DNA from: Chlorocebus sabaeus
Lineage: Eukaryota; Chordata; Mammalia; Primates; Cercopithecidae
Direction of reading: 5' to 3'
Assembly (NCBI RefSeq): GCF_047675955.1
Contig: NC_132910.1
Coordinates: forward strand, 90,360,923-90,424,922
DNA length: 64,000 nt
Of the stretch, positions 11,414-21,099 are shown in pieces. The position numbers and the translations under genes are program-made. Below the pieces are notes generated by a model, which saw nothing but the letters and a program-made list of their open reading frames with translations, was not told the origin of the DNA and ran no database searches. Each line of letters starts with the position of its first letter. Within the stretch, counting starts at the first letter, position 1.

Positions 11414-11433
11414 TGTGTTAGTATTTCAAAAGT
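11414..11433 (-). other. NDUFC1: NDUFC1 3' UTR part of the stop-codon exon and its splice donor
   Basis: Twenty non-coding bases lie between the stop codon and the donor GTAAGTAT (11413-11406). The donor is a close consensus match. An acceptor of matching quality lies at 9038-9039, which supports a spliced 3' UTR rather than cleavage here. Confidence 0.7.
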
Positions 11434-11493
11434 TTATTCCAGCCCATTTCTTCTTTTGTACTCTAAAATATCTTCATTGTGTTGTTTGATGAG
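11434..11493 (-). CDS. NDUFC1: NDUFC1 coding exon 3, C-terminal residues 58-76 and stop
   Basis: The exon reads LIKQHNEDILEYKRRNGLE and stop, the conserved charged tail of the KFYI subunit that follows the membrane helix. The acceptor AG is at 11494-11495, after a modest pyrimidine tract. The exon continues 20 nt past the stop to a donor (ACA then GTAAGTAT; GT at 11413-11412). The stop codon is therefore not in the last exon, but it lies too close to the junction to trigger nonsense-mediated decay. The stop lies within the hexamer AATAAA (11438 to 11433, minus strand). Confidence 0.97.
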   Translation of the reverse strand, partial: LIKQHNEDILEYKRRNGLE

Positions 11494-11694
11494 CTACAAA
11501 GAGTTAAACAGTTAAAATTAGAAATGTAATCTTCCTGGATACTTATATTTTGTAAGAGGAATAAGAATAGAAAAAATAAACAATTATTCTAGTTAGAAAT
11601 AAAAGGCTAAGCAATCCAAAAGTTCAAAAATCAGGAAAGGTATATACTTGCTCACCACAATTTGACATACTAAATTTGAGAAGGGAGACTGTAA

Positions 11695-12002
11695 ATATTT
11701 ATTTATTTATTTATTTATTTTGAGACGGAATTTTGCTCGTCTCCCAGGCTGGAGTGCAATGGCATGATCTCGGCTCACTGCAACCTCCTTCTCCCGGGTT
11801 CAAGTGATTCTCTTGCCTCAATCTCCTGAATAGCTGGAATTATAGGCGCCTGCTACCACGCATGTCTAATTTTTGTATTTTTAGCAGAGATAGGGTTTCA
11901 CCATGTTGGTCAGGCTGGTCTCGAACTCCCGAGCTCAGGTGATCCACCCACCCTGGCCTCCCAAAGTGTTGGGATTACAGGCGTGAGCCACTGTGCCCAG
12001 CC
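11695..12002 (-). mobile_element. Alu with (ATTT)n tail
   Basis: The A tail has grown into about six ATTT units on the plus strand. Confidence 0.93.
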
Positions 12003-12664
12003 AAAAATTTGAATTCAACAGAATTCAATACTGCCAAAAAATTTTACCTTATTTGGTGGGTAATAAATGTAATGAAATGGCTTATCACAAAGGGGTAAAT
12101 CAATATGATATAGTAGACTTTGGTTATTAAATGGGATCCAGGCTGGTTGGTGGGTACGTGTTATGCTTCTAATCTTAGAAGTGTGATACTTTGATTGAAT
12201 GACCAACCCCACCACAAAACTGTATGTGTATTAATTAGATGTTATGGAGGACAGTCACATTTTTAGAACCACTGTCTGACAGAATATGCAACTGGAAAAA
12301 CGGTTTATATACAATGACATTCATGGCAATCAAAGATCCAAGTTCAATCACTAGTGCTCTCAGCAGTAATCAAGCTTTTTGTTAGAGAAAACCTTAAATT
12401 AAGAATGTATAAAATTCATTATAAGTAACATCATTCAAAAAGATGAGTTACTATTAAGTTGTGAGTGACTCAATATCTCACCCCTTTCCAAGTCAACAAT
12501 CTGAACCACTTTAACAAGACAATTTAAAATATCTAAGAGCTGGGGGACAGTGGAGGAAGCCCCAAACCCATCAGATAAAAAACAAAATTTTAAATATTAA
12601 TATAGCAGATACTTTAACTTTAAAAACAAATTTTATTCCTACAGAGGCAGTGTTTCACAGTGCT

Positions 12665-12822
12665 TTATAGGATAGTGTGGCCTCTGAAGTCAGGAGAACT
12701 GGGTTCAGCAAACTAGTTTCTCCAAGTGTGTTTCCTATCTGTAACAGATCAACAGTATTAGGTACCACATAGTGTTGTTGAAATGATTAAACGCAAGTTT
12801 ATGTGTAAAGCATACGGCGTGA
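12665..12822 (+). mobile_element. MIR
   Basis: TGTGGCCTCTGAAGTCAGGA, ACTGGGTTCAGC and GTTGAAATGATTAAACGCAA follow the MIR consensus. Confidence 0.7.
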
Positions 12823-12823
12823 A

Positions 12824-13234
12824 TTTTTTTTTTTTTTTTTGAGACAGTCTGGCTCTGTAGCCCAGGCTGGAGTGCAGTGGCGATATCTCCGCTCACTGCA
12901 AGCTCAGTCCCCCGGGTTCAAGCCATTCTCCCGCCTCCGCCTCCCGAGTGGCTGGGACTACAGGCGCTCGCCACTACACCAGCCTAAATTTTTTTTTGTA
13001 TTTTTGGTAGAGACGGGGTTTCACTGTATTAGCCAGGATGGTCTCGATCTCCTGACCTCGTGATCTGCCCACCTCGGCCTCTCGCCACTACACCCGCCTA
13101 ATTTTTTTGTATTTTTGGTAGAGACGGGGTTTCACTGTGTTAGCCAGAGTGGTCTGGATCTCCTGACCTCGTGATCCGCCCACCTCGGCCTCCCAAAGTG
13201 CTGGGATTACAGGCGTGAGCCACTGCGCCCGGCC
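12824..13234 (-). mobile_element. AluY-like with internal duplication
   Basis: About 410 bp long, because 114 bp of its middle is repeated. Confidence 0.93.
12969..13195. repeat. Internal tandem duplication inside an antisense Alu
   Basis: The segment from CGCCACTACACC to CCACCTCGGCCTC is present twice, with a period of about 114 bp. Confidence 0.9.
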
Positions 13235-13727
13235 TGAAAATTTTTTTAAAAAGGTAGCTACACACTATGTATAATTTCCAGCAATGTATTTATACAAACA
13301 TTGATTAAAACCTAATGTTTTGAAAGTCTACTGGGATTCAATTTGTACAACTTGTACACTGCTGGTTTGACCCTACAGCATCTGAAAAAGGTACCTTTAT
13401 AAAACTCCAATTAGCCTCAATTCTCATTAAGAAATAAAGTATAATTACTATTTAGTAAAACTGCCATTCCTTACAAAACCATGTTAAGGAACAATAACAG
13501 AAATTTTAGTCCCATCATACTTTCTCAATGTTGCTGAAATCTTAATTTCTTTTTAGTCCTGGAGATTTCCCTTTTGGACAAATATGTATCAGCAATTATA
13601 TAAATATCCTCCTGTTGTGAGACTTTCACTGTCATACAACGTAACAGCACCATTCAATCTCGCAATGTTATCTCATTCCCTTACCACGCTGGCGTAGTCT
13701 CACGACATCCGGGAGTAAAGTACTTAC

Positions 13728-13831
13728 ATAGACCCACAAGAAGACGGTGGTGCCCAAGGTCAACCCAACTTTCAGCCAGTTAGGTTTGGCATTCAGCGGC
13801 TCTCGCACGTAGAACTTTGACCGCGCTGAAG
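13728..13831 (-). CDS. NDUFC1: NDUFC1 coding exon 2 (residues 23-57)
   Basis: This exon holds the end of the presequence, the start of the mature chain and most of the single membrane helix. The translation contains SKFYVREPLNAKPNWLKVG then LTLGTTVFLWVY. The family name KFYI comes from the bovine mature N-terminus; here the same place reads KFYV at residues 28-31. Residues about 41-60 form the transmembrane segment. The acceptor is CCCCTTTCAG (AG at 13832-13833) and the donor is GTAAGTAC from 13727. The phase is 1 in and 0 out, so it joins both neighbours in frame. Compared with the human protein from memory, Ala25, Leu35, Asn40, Leu46 and Val56 differ. Confidence 0.97.
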
Positions 13832-14416
13832 CTGAAAGGGGCAGAGTCTGTAAATCTGTAACTTACTGCCTTGTAGGGAAAAAACCCTAACATTTACGTG
13901 CGTATTATCGCATTTAATTCTCCCTTTAACTCCCCCATCTCCCACTTAAACAGCCAAGGAAATAGCGGTTCAGGGAGGTCAAGTACTTCGCCCAGGGCCA
14001 CTGGGAGAGTTAGACAGGTAGCACCTGTCCTGCCCGAGGCCTTCAAGGCCTCATTTAAGGGCTTGCGGACCCTCAGACGACTCGGGAGTGGTCATGTAGG
14101 AGGCGCCCCGGGAAGGGTGTCTCCTCTCCCAGTCTACGGGACCGAACGTACAGAGGTGGGGAAGGCAGAGACCCAAAGCCCATTTACAGAGGCCAAGAGT
14201 GCTCAGGTTGCACTTGGATAAGTGCTGAAGGCGGGTGATGGGGAGCGGAGAGTCTTGCGTAGGGGACAGGCGCGGGCTGGGCCTTGGGTCGACGGCCGGC
14301 GAAGGTCACTGCAGGACGAACCCGGGCCGCTGCCGCCTCCTGCACCCGTGGGCTGGGTCCGCCTTAGGAGGGGTAATCTGAGGGTAGAGTCGGCCTGCAC
14401 GAGGATGGACACTCAC
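13832..14416 (-). other. NDUFC1: NDUFC1 intron between coding exons 1 and 2
   Basis: A short GT-AG intron in phase 1, GC-rich and free of repeats. Open frames on both strands here carry no recognisable protein and are explained by GC content. Confidence 0.95.
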
Positions 14417-14483
14417 AGCCGCTCGGGAGCCTGGCAGGGGCCAGCAGCCGAGAGAGGGGACGCAGCAACGCGGACGGCGCCAT
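14417..14483 (-). CDS. NDUFC1: NDUFC1 coding exon 1 (residues 1-22 plus one base of codon 23)
   Basis: NDUFC1 is the small KFYI accessory subunit of mitochondrial complex I in the inner membrane. This exon encodes [20 protein letters not shown] then SG. It is rich in Arg, Leu and Ala without acidic residues, as expected of a matrix-targeting presequence. The ATG is at 14483 in a strong context (A at -3, G at +4). The exon ends one base into codon 23, and the donor GTGAGTGT begins at 14416. Joined to the next two exons it gives a 76-residue protein, the usual length for the family. Codon 23 reads Ser here, where I recall Pro in human. Gene identity is recognised from the protein sequence and is secure. 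Confidence 0.96.
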
Positions 14484-14600
14484 CTTGCGTGGCCAGGCTC
14501 AGTCTCTCCGAGTCGGCAACAGAACCAGCGCCACCTGGCGGGCGGAAGTGCGGGACTCCAGGGCTCTGCAGCCGAGCTCCGTGGGGGCGTCAACGTGAGT
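14484..14600 (-). promoter_or_regulatory. NDUFC1: NDUFC1 5' UTR and TATA-less promoter
   Basis: This CpG-rich stretch directly precedes the start codon. An ETS/GABP-type core CGGAAGTG lies at 14543-14550; GABP sites are common in promoters of nuclear respiratory genes. The plus-strand string CGCCATCTTG at 14478-14487 is a YY1-type motif that includes the NDUFC1 ATG. No TATA box is visible. The start site is inferred at about 14.52-14.56 kb. Human NDUFC1 also has transcripts with upstream 5' exons, which I did not try to place. Confidence 0.65.
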
Positions 14601-14814
14601 TCCAGCACCGCAAGGTTCTCTAGCACCCAGGCCTCAGCCTTCTGTCTATACAGTGGAATTAGGAAGAAAGTAATTAAAAGAAAAAAGAATTTATCTATTC
14701 TCTGTCCTCTGGGGGTTTTTCACCCCATCTCTACGGCTATTCATCAAGAGGTTTATTAAAATTTTCCTGCATGAGCCAGAAAAAAAAAGTGTCGTGCTGA
14801 ATAATAACTAGCGC

Positions 14815-14985
14815 TTGGATCGAATTCTGTAGTCCAGGCACGGTGCATTAATGTATCATATGGTTTACATTCACTGCCTTATTTCATCTTCACAATGAGT
14901 ACATATCATGCCGTGATTATAAGCCTCAATTTACAGATAAAGCTTAAAGACAGCTACTCACCCAAGGTGACATATTTTATACAGT
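14815..14985 (-). mobile_element. MIR, antisense
   Basis: CTTATTTCATCTTCACAATG and CAATTTACAGATAAAGCTTA are reverse-complement MIR landmarks. Confidence 0.65.
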
Positions 14986-14997
14986 TGAAAAGATTTC

Positions 14998-15160
14998 TTA
15001 ACACTTACCATTTACACTCACGATCATACTGAAGCCTCACAAACCTGTGAAGTAGAATTAGTGCCTTGGATAGGCTCAAGATCACATAGATGGCAGAGGT
15101 GGGATACAGTTTGAGGTCTTCTGACCCCAGATCTAGTGATCCTCGTCAGCTCACCTAACA
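14998..15160 (-). mobile_element. MIR, antisense
   Basis: AAGATCACATAGATGGCAGA, GGTGGGATACAGTTTGAGGT and CTTCTGACCCCAGATC fit the antisense MIR core. Confidence 0.65.
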
Positions 15161-15177
15161 GACTTGGACCACCCTAG

Positions 15178-15348
15178 ACCATAAGCTGTAGAATCAGCGT
15201 TCAAAGCCATTCTGCTCACCACTTTTTAGCTCTATGATTTCTTAACCTAGTAAGAGGCAAATTACTTAACCTCTCTATACCTAAGTTTTACATCTGTAAC
15301 ATAAAACCTATAGGGTCGTTGAGAAGCTTAAACAACTCTCTGGTAGTA
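15178..15348 (+). mobile_element. MIR
   Basis: GAATCAGCGTTCAAAGCCA, CAAATTACTTAACCTCTCTA and GGGTCGTTGAGAAGCTTAAA match MIR in order. Confidence 0.65.
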
Positions 15349-16529
15349 GTAAACAATTTATTTGGTTTTGCTTATTAAAAACATTGTTCTGAGGAATAGG
15401 TTTTATCTTGCACAATTGAGCCCGATCTTTGTACATTCAATTCAGTTCAATCTGATGTCTAAAGACTAGTAAAAATATTTATAGGTAACAGACAATACAT
15501 TTTGACCTTTTAAAAGTAATCCGTTAAACCTTATGTCATGAATTTTAAAACCAAAATAAATGTTAGCAAATCTCCTATATTCTCTTTAGCAATGTTATTT
15601 TAAAATCTTTTTTTTAACCAAAAATTATTGACCAGAAAGTCAATTAATTGTACTGTGTTTTCTGGCTCATTTTAACATGCAAATGGTGGCTAAATGGATT
15701 GCTAAATTGTGAGTCACTTTAGTTTGTAACCTAGTTTAAGCCTCCTGGACTCATGCTCAAGTAAGTAAATTACGCAACGAATGTGCTGAGCCAGTTGTTG
15801 GTTCTCAACTTATTGGCTTCTTGTCCACTCAGCAATCTGTCAGTTGTATATCCTTTCTACACCATCCTTTGGAAGCTTGTCCTGACGAAGCTTTTGCTAG
15901 TATCCAACAAGTTGAAACAGATGCTACCTTTAGTCAGAGTATACAGAACCAGTAAGCAAATTACTAATTTCGGTACTGCTGTTGGGAAAGACTGCTTTGT
16001 TCTTTTTCAGAGCTTTGGCCCTTGTAGCCTTTTACTAGTGTGTATTTTGGGAAAGTGATGAAGTAAAAGCACATTTTTCTCAGCATATTAGAGCTTATGG
16101 GAACTGTACACTTGGAGTATGGAGTATGCAGCTGTATGTGAAACTCCATCTTGGAAAGAATCCTGATTAAGTAATTCCAGCTAGGAACTAATATCTATAA
16201 TATTTTGTTAGAAGTTTCTTCATAACATTCATGTAAGCATCTTCAGAATTTGAATACTAAAATCTTATTTATGATCCAGGTGAAAAGAGAGAGGATTTGA
16301 GTTAGCAGCCAGAAATGCAAAGTTTTAGTCCAAGATTTTTCCACTGGGAAAAAAAAAATCACATCTCCCAAGGAAGGTAAAGAAAGAGCAAGAATTGAAA
16401 AACTGTATAAAATGCAAACAACAACAACAACAACAAAAAACCAAACCAAAACAATAAAACCCCCCAAAAAACCACATATGTTTATTGATATAGCATGCAT
16501 GAGAATACTATGAATCAAACTTAGGACTT
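15349..16529. other. Intergenic stretch, one possible unnamed repeat
   Basis: Nothing recognised except a block near 16.26-16.34 kb that resembles 18.95-19.02 kb, and a short (AAC)n run at 16.42 kb. Confidence 0.6.
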
Positions 16530-16852
16530 GAGCCAGTCACAGTGGCTCAGGCCTCTAATCGTAGCACTTTGTGAGAACAAGGCAAATGGATTGCTTGAGT
16601 CCAGGAGGTCAAGACTGGCCTGTGCAACCTAGGTAGATAAACATCTCTACAAAATATATATTTTTTAAATTAGCTGGGTGTGGTGGTGCACGTCTGTGGT
16701 TCCAGCTACTCGGGAGGCTGAGGGAGGAAGATCGCTTGGACCTGGGAGGTTGAGGCTACAGTAGGCCAAGATTGTGTCACTGCACTCCAGCCTGGGTGAC
16801 ACGGTGAGACCCTGTCACAAAAACAAAAGAAAACAAAAGAAAAGAAAAAAAC
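16530..16852 (+). mobile_element. Alu, old
   Basis: GCCAGTCACAGTGGCTCAGG start and a CAAAAGAAAA-type tail. Confidence 0.9.
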
Positions 16853-16920
16853 CAACAACCTCCCACCTCCCCACACACCAAGATGTATCTATAAGTTTTT
16901 ATTTTTTAAGACTCAGCAGC

Positions 16921-17050
16921 AGGCCAGGTTTTGGGGCTTACACCTATAATCCCAGCACTTTGGGAGGCTGAGGTGGGTTGATCGCCTAAGCCCAGGAGTT
17001 CAAGAGTAGCCTGGGCAACATTGAGAAATCCTGTCTACACACACACACAA
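16921..17050 (+). mobile_element. Alu left arm with (CA)n tail
   Basis: Ends CTGTCTACACACACACACAA. Confidence 0.85.
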
Positions 17051-17125
17051 ACACCCAGAAGCAAAGGCAAATTGTTAACATTTGTTAAATCTAGGTGACA
17101 AATACATGAATTTCTTTTATGTTGT

Positions 17126-17403
17126 TTATTTTTTTTGGAACAAGGTCTCAGCTCTGTTGCCCAGGCTGGAGAGCAAAGGTGTCATCACAGCTCACTGCAG
17201 TCTTGACCTCTGGGGCTGAAGGAATCTTCCCACCTAAGCCCACCAAGTAGCTGGGACTACAGGCTCACAGCAGCACACCTGGCAAACTTTAAAATTGTTT
17301 TGCAGAGATGGGGTCTCACTATGTTGCCCAGGTTGGTCTCAAACTATCTTCCTGCCTCAGCCTCCCAAAGTGCCGGAATTATAGGCATGAGGCACTATGC
17401 CTG

Positions 17404-17406
<3 letters not shown>
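17126..17406 (-). mobile_element. Alu, old
   Basis: GGAACAAGGTCTCAGCTCTG start; abuts the next element without spacer. Confidence 0.9.
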
Positions 17407-17434
<28 letters not shown>

Positions 17435-17703
17435 GAGAGGGAGTCTTGCTTTGGAGTGCAGTGGTACGATCTTGGCTCACTGCAACCTCTGCCTCCCAGG
17501 TTCAAGCGATTCTCCTGCCCTCATCCTCCTGAGTAGCTGGGATTACAGGCGCGCACCACCATACCTGGCTAATTTTTGTATTTTTAGTAGAGACGGGGTT
17601 TCACCATGGTGGTCAGGCTGGTCTTGAACTCCTGACCTTGTGATCCGCCTGCCTTAGCCTCCCAAAGTGCTGGGATTACAGGCGTGAGCCACCACACCCA
17701 GGC
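17407..17703 (-). mobile_element. Alu, full length
   Basis: Opens with a T run of 28. Confidence 0.93.
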
Positions 17704-17738
17704 TTTTTTTTTTTTTTTTAAAGTAAGACCCAAATACT

Positions 17739-18006
17739 TTTTTTTTTTTTTTCCTTTTTTTTTTTGTCGAGAGGGAGTCTCGCTCTGTCACCCAGGCTGG
17801 AGTGCAGTGGCCGGATCTCAGCTCACTGCAAGCTCCGCCTCCTGGGTTTATGCCCGCCATCTCGCCTGGCTAGTTTTTTGTATTTTTTTAGTAGAGACGG
17901 GTTTCACCGGGTTAGCCAGGATGGTCTCGATCTCCTGACCTCGTGATCCGCCTGTCTCGGCCTCCCAAAGTGCTGGGATTACAGGCTTGAGCCACCGCGC
18001 CCGGCC
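17739..18006 (-). mobile_element. Monkey-type AluY with internal deletion
   Basis: CCAAATACTT duplicates at both ends; carries GGCTAGTTTTTTGTATTTTT and lacks bases after GGGTTTATGCC. Confidence 0.93.
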
Positions 18007-18015
18007 CCAAATACT

Positions 18016-19480
18016 TAATAAGATGTAACAGTCTCAATAGAGAACATCTTACGTATATGGAGAAATTTCACTCTACATATCCCTTTTGTAGAATTAAAGT
18101 TTGCAAGGTAAATGATTTCATTTCTTTCTTTTTGGTTAATAGTTTTTAGAGTTGGCATTTTGAACATAGTGACATGCAAGCACATGGGGTAAGATGAATT
18201 AACTAGCAGCAGCAGCAGCAGCCACAGCATATAGCCTTGGATATGTTAACGTTCTGAAAGCATGGCTGTCAAAGTATAACTCAAATGGGATCTCTATTTG
18301 TGAAATTGTGGTAATCAGAGTAAATATTTTTTTTTTATTCAGTTCAGGTTACTGTGTGGTCAGACTGTTACCTGTAGGTGCATTTTAACTAGGAAATCAA
18401 TCAGTTAAATGTTGAATCAGACTAGTATTTGCCGAGCCTTTAAAATTGCCATTTGTTTGTCATCACCCAAAAAGAATGTAACATTTGCCAAACTCTATTT
18501 CTGGCTCATCTAATCAGGTACTAAGGTTCTGGTGGAAACTACTGATTGTTTCAAAGACCAGACATTTTTTTCCTCTGAAGGAAAATAGAATATTCTTTAC
18601 AGGAGAAATTTAGAGAACTATAGCAAATAGTATTGCTGTGGGGATTTTTGGATATGAAGCCAGAGATTTGGAAATCCAAGCTAAAATTATCAACTACATT
18701 TAGACTATTTTTCTGTCTTTCAATAGTTCAGACAGTTGAAAGACCTCTTGGGGCAGTGACTTTTTGCAGGTTATTATTAAATAACAGCTTAAAAATGAAT
18801 TATAAGCTTGCCCTTAGTTTTATAAAGTTAAGGTTAAAAGACTGGCCATATTTCAAACTGAAACATTGTTTCCTGTACATATGATTTTCTCAAAATTTTG
18901 AAGAGAGATCACAGAATTTAAGGAAACTCCAGGATTTGACTGTTAAAAACCTTATTTATGACCCTGGTGAAGGGAGAGGACAATCAATATAGCAGCTAGA
19001 AAACCCAAGTTTATGTTGGGAAACATTTCTCAACTCACACCTTTCAGGGACAGTTAAGAGGAGTTTGAAAATTAAAATGTCTTTGTAAATAAATTTAAAA
19101 GAGTAAAAAACACGCACATAACATATTGTTTAATAATTCGTAATGCAAATAATGCTACAGAGTGAAATCAGGATTTGGAAAGAGGTAATCAAAAACCAAA
19201 GGTTAAAAGTGGCTCATATAACTTGAAAATTTTAAGATCAATGGAATGCCACTTTGACAAAGTTTTACTGTCACCTGTTAATGAAATGACTTACATTTTT
19301 GGAAGGGGTCCTATTCAGTATCTAGTCTGACCTCACCTACTCGAGTAGTTCTCTCTAGTATCCTTGCCAGTCTTTTTCTTCTAAGATCTGAGCATTTCTG
19401 GGGATGGGGAGTTCGAGTCACGATATTAAGCACTAGTTTGAAGCCAGCTCCAGGGTAAAGTCAGTGTCTTTAACTCTCCA
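18016..19480. other. Intergenic stretch upstream of NAA15
   Basis: Alu-free, AT-rich. Contains the second copy of the unnamed block at about 18.95 kb. Confidence 0.6.
18207..18222. repeat. Short (AGC)n run
   Basis: Five to six AGC units in otherwise unique DNA. Confidence 0.85.
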
Positions 19481-19740
19481 CCACTCCACTCCAAGGTGCC
19501 TCGTAAGGTTGGTCCGTCAACTCTGCATTATATGGCCTCAACAACGAAATTAAAACACATACTTTAACCTCCAGAGGCTCCTTTGGCGGTACAAATATGT
19601 CACTTCGGATCTGGCTAACTACCTTTCCAGGCTGATCTTAAGCAACATTCACCAAATTACCGATAAGACAGCCAGGCCCATTGCATTGGTCAAGCTCTTT
19701 CACGCTTTTCAGACTCTATTAAGCCCCTTCCTCTCCAGGG
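19480..19740. mobile_element. Possible L2 fragment
   Basis: ACTACCTTTCCAGGCTGATC and surrounding sequence recall the L2 3' region. Highly diverged, so a weak call. Confidence 0.35.
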
Positions 19741-20204
19741 CTGTTAATAAGTCTCCACTGCGGGGAAGCTTTTTTCATTTTCCACTCCGCCTCTGCTCCT
19801 TAAATTAGGCATTTTGTCCATAATCAACTACAGTGCTTCTCAAACACCTACACCTGTATTTTAGCGCTTTGGGCTCAAACGATTATCACACAGTGTGCGA
19901 GACTCTTTCCAATGAATGAAAGGTCAATCTAGCAGGAAGGCGCCAGAGAGGCTATTTTTGATGAGGAGGCGGTCTGAATCGTATTTGCCTAGCCTCCCGT
20001 AGCTCCGCGGGCGCTTCGAGGGCACCACGCACTGAAAGGATGGGCGGGGCCTGCCCGGACCCTCCCGGCCTCCACAGGCGGGCCAGCCTCCAGGTTTCCC
20101 GGCAAGCTCCGAAACCCAGAGGAGGTGGGGAAAGGAGGTCACCGCGCCTGCGTGTTAGGAGGTGTGACCCGGGTGGGAAAGCCCTCCGCGTCCGCCATTT
20201 TGGC

Positions 20205-20474
20205 TGCCTCTGTCGGTCTGTTCAGTTACCACGTGAACCGCCGACGGAGACCCGTAGTGGGGGAGGCGGCGGCAGCGTTAAGTGAGAAAGGAAAAAAGAC
20301 AACGAGGAAAAAGGAGGTGTCCGGGTAGGGCAACGCGGCGACACCCGAGGCCTGGTGGTGGCAGCGGATCGGTATATTCAAGGCTGAAGGAGCTAGGGAA
20401 CGGCAGCGGCGACGGTCGGACAAACTGACTGACCGAGCCGGGTGGTGGCGGGAGCAGCAGGAGCAGCCGGAACG
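20205..20474 (+). other. NAA15: NAA15 5' UTR (approximate start)
   Basis: A purine- and CpG-rich leader of about 270 bases. It has no ATG before the authentic start, so no upstream reading frame should interfere with initiation. The 5' boundary is an estimate. Confidence 0.6.
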
Positions 20475-20528
20475 ATGCCGGCCGTGAGCCTCCCGCCCAA
20501 GGAGAATGCGCTCTTCAAGCGGATCTTG
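20475..20528 (+). CDS. NAA15: NAA15 exon 1, residues 1-18
   Basis: NAA15 is the large helical-repeat subunit of NatA. It holds the catalytic subunit NAA10 and docks it on the ribosome, so that nascent chains are acetylated after Met removal. The exon reads MPAVSLPPKENALFKRIL, the known N-terminus of the family. A at -3 gives a favourable start context. The donor GTAAGTGT follows at 20529, and the exon ends in phase 0. Confidence 0.98.
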
Positions 20529-21099
20529 GTAAGTGTGAGGCTCCAGGCAAGCAGTGGGGAGGATTTAGCCGGTAACCGGGCCTGTCACCCCTAACCTCGG
20601 CCCGGCGGGCACTGAGCCACTCCCGCCCGGGACCCCGCCTTCATAGTCCTCGTCAGACCGAATGCATTGCTTTGCCCCATCTCTGTGGTTCCTACTATGG
20701 CCCGCGCGCCAGGGACCACAGCCTTCTTCCTTCCATCCCCACGCTTGAGGCCCTGGTTCCGGACTAGGCCCCGATCTCCTGGCTTCTAGACTGCCGGTTC
20801 TCGTTCTCCCCGATCTGGGGGAGGAGAGGCCCGGCCTTTGGCGGGCAAGTGGGCAACACCGGCAGGAGTCGCGGCCCGGTTGGTGTGGGAACCCTGCCGG
20901 CAGGCCGGGGTGGCACCCTTGGAAGGAACAGGTGGTGCGGATGCAGCAGGCTCATTCATTGCCTAAACGCGGTTCTCCCTCCATCATCTGTCCCTCCCTC
21001 TTCCTCCTCTCTTGGGATTCACCTGTCTCCGCCCGGCCCGGGGTCAAATGACCTGAGAGGAGGGAAAGAAAGAGTTCAGAGAAGGAAAGAAAGCTTTTC

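Larger units (their letters stand above)
11494..13727 (-). other. NDUFC1: NDUFC1 intron between coding exons 2 and 3
   Basis: A GT-AG intron in phase 0. It contains an Alu seeded in an (ATTT)n tract at 11.7 kb, a MIR at 12.7 kb, an Alu with an internal duplication at 12.8-13.2 kb, and otherwise unique AT-rich sequence (12.0-12.6 and 13.24-13.72 kb). Confidence 0.95.

Noticed and set aside
11405..11438. AATAAA at the NDUFC1 stop codon as the main poly(A) signal
   Set aside because: A near-consensus donor follows 20 nt later and pairs with a strong acceptor and two poly(A) hexamers downstream. I kept it as a possible alternative in the findings.
14521..14545. CTCF site at the NDUFC1 promoter (GCGCCACCTGGCGGG)
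   Set aside because: It matches only the core of the consensus. Chance similarity in GC-rich DNA is likely without binding data.
13898..14626. Overlapping GC-rich open frames on both strands near the NDUFC1 promoter
   Set aside because: GC-rich DNA lacks stop codons by chance. The frames differ from the real NDUFC1 reading and show no family pattern.
15783..16058. 91-residue open frame in intergenic DNA
   Set aside because: No known domain, no splice or promoter context, and composition like its AT-rich surroundings.
16418..16440. (AAC)n run as a possible disease-type repeat
   Set aside because: Too short and interrupted; an ordinary A-rich microsatellite.
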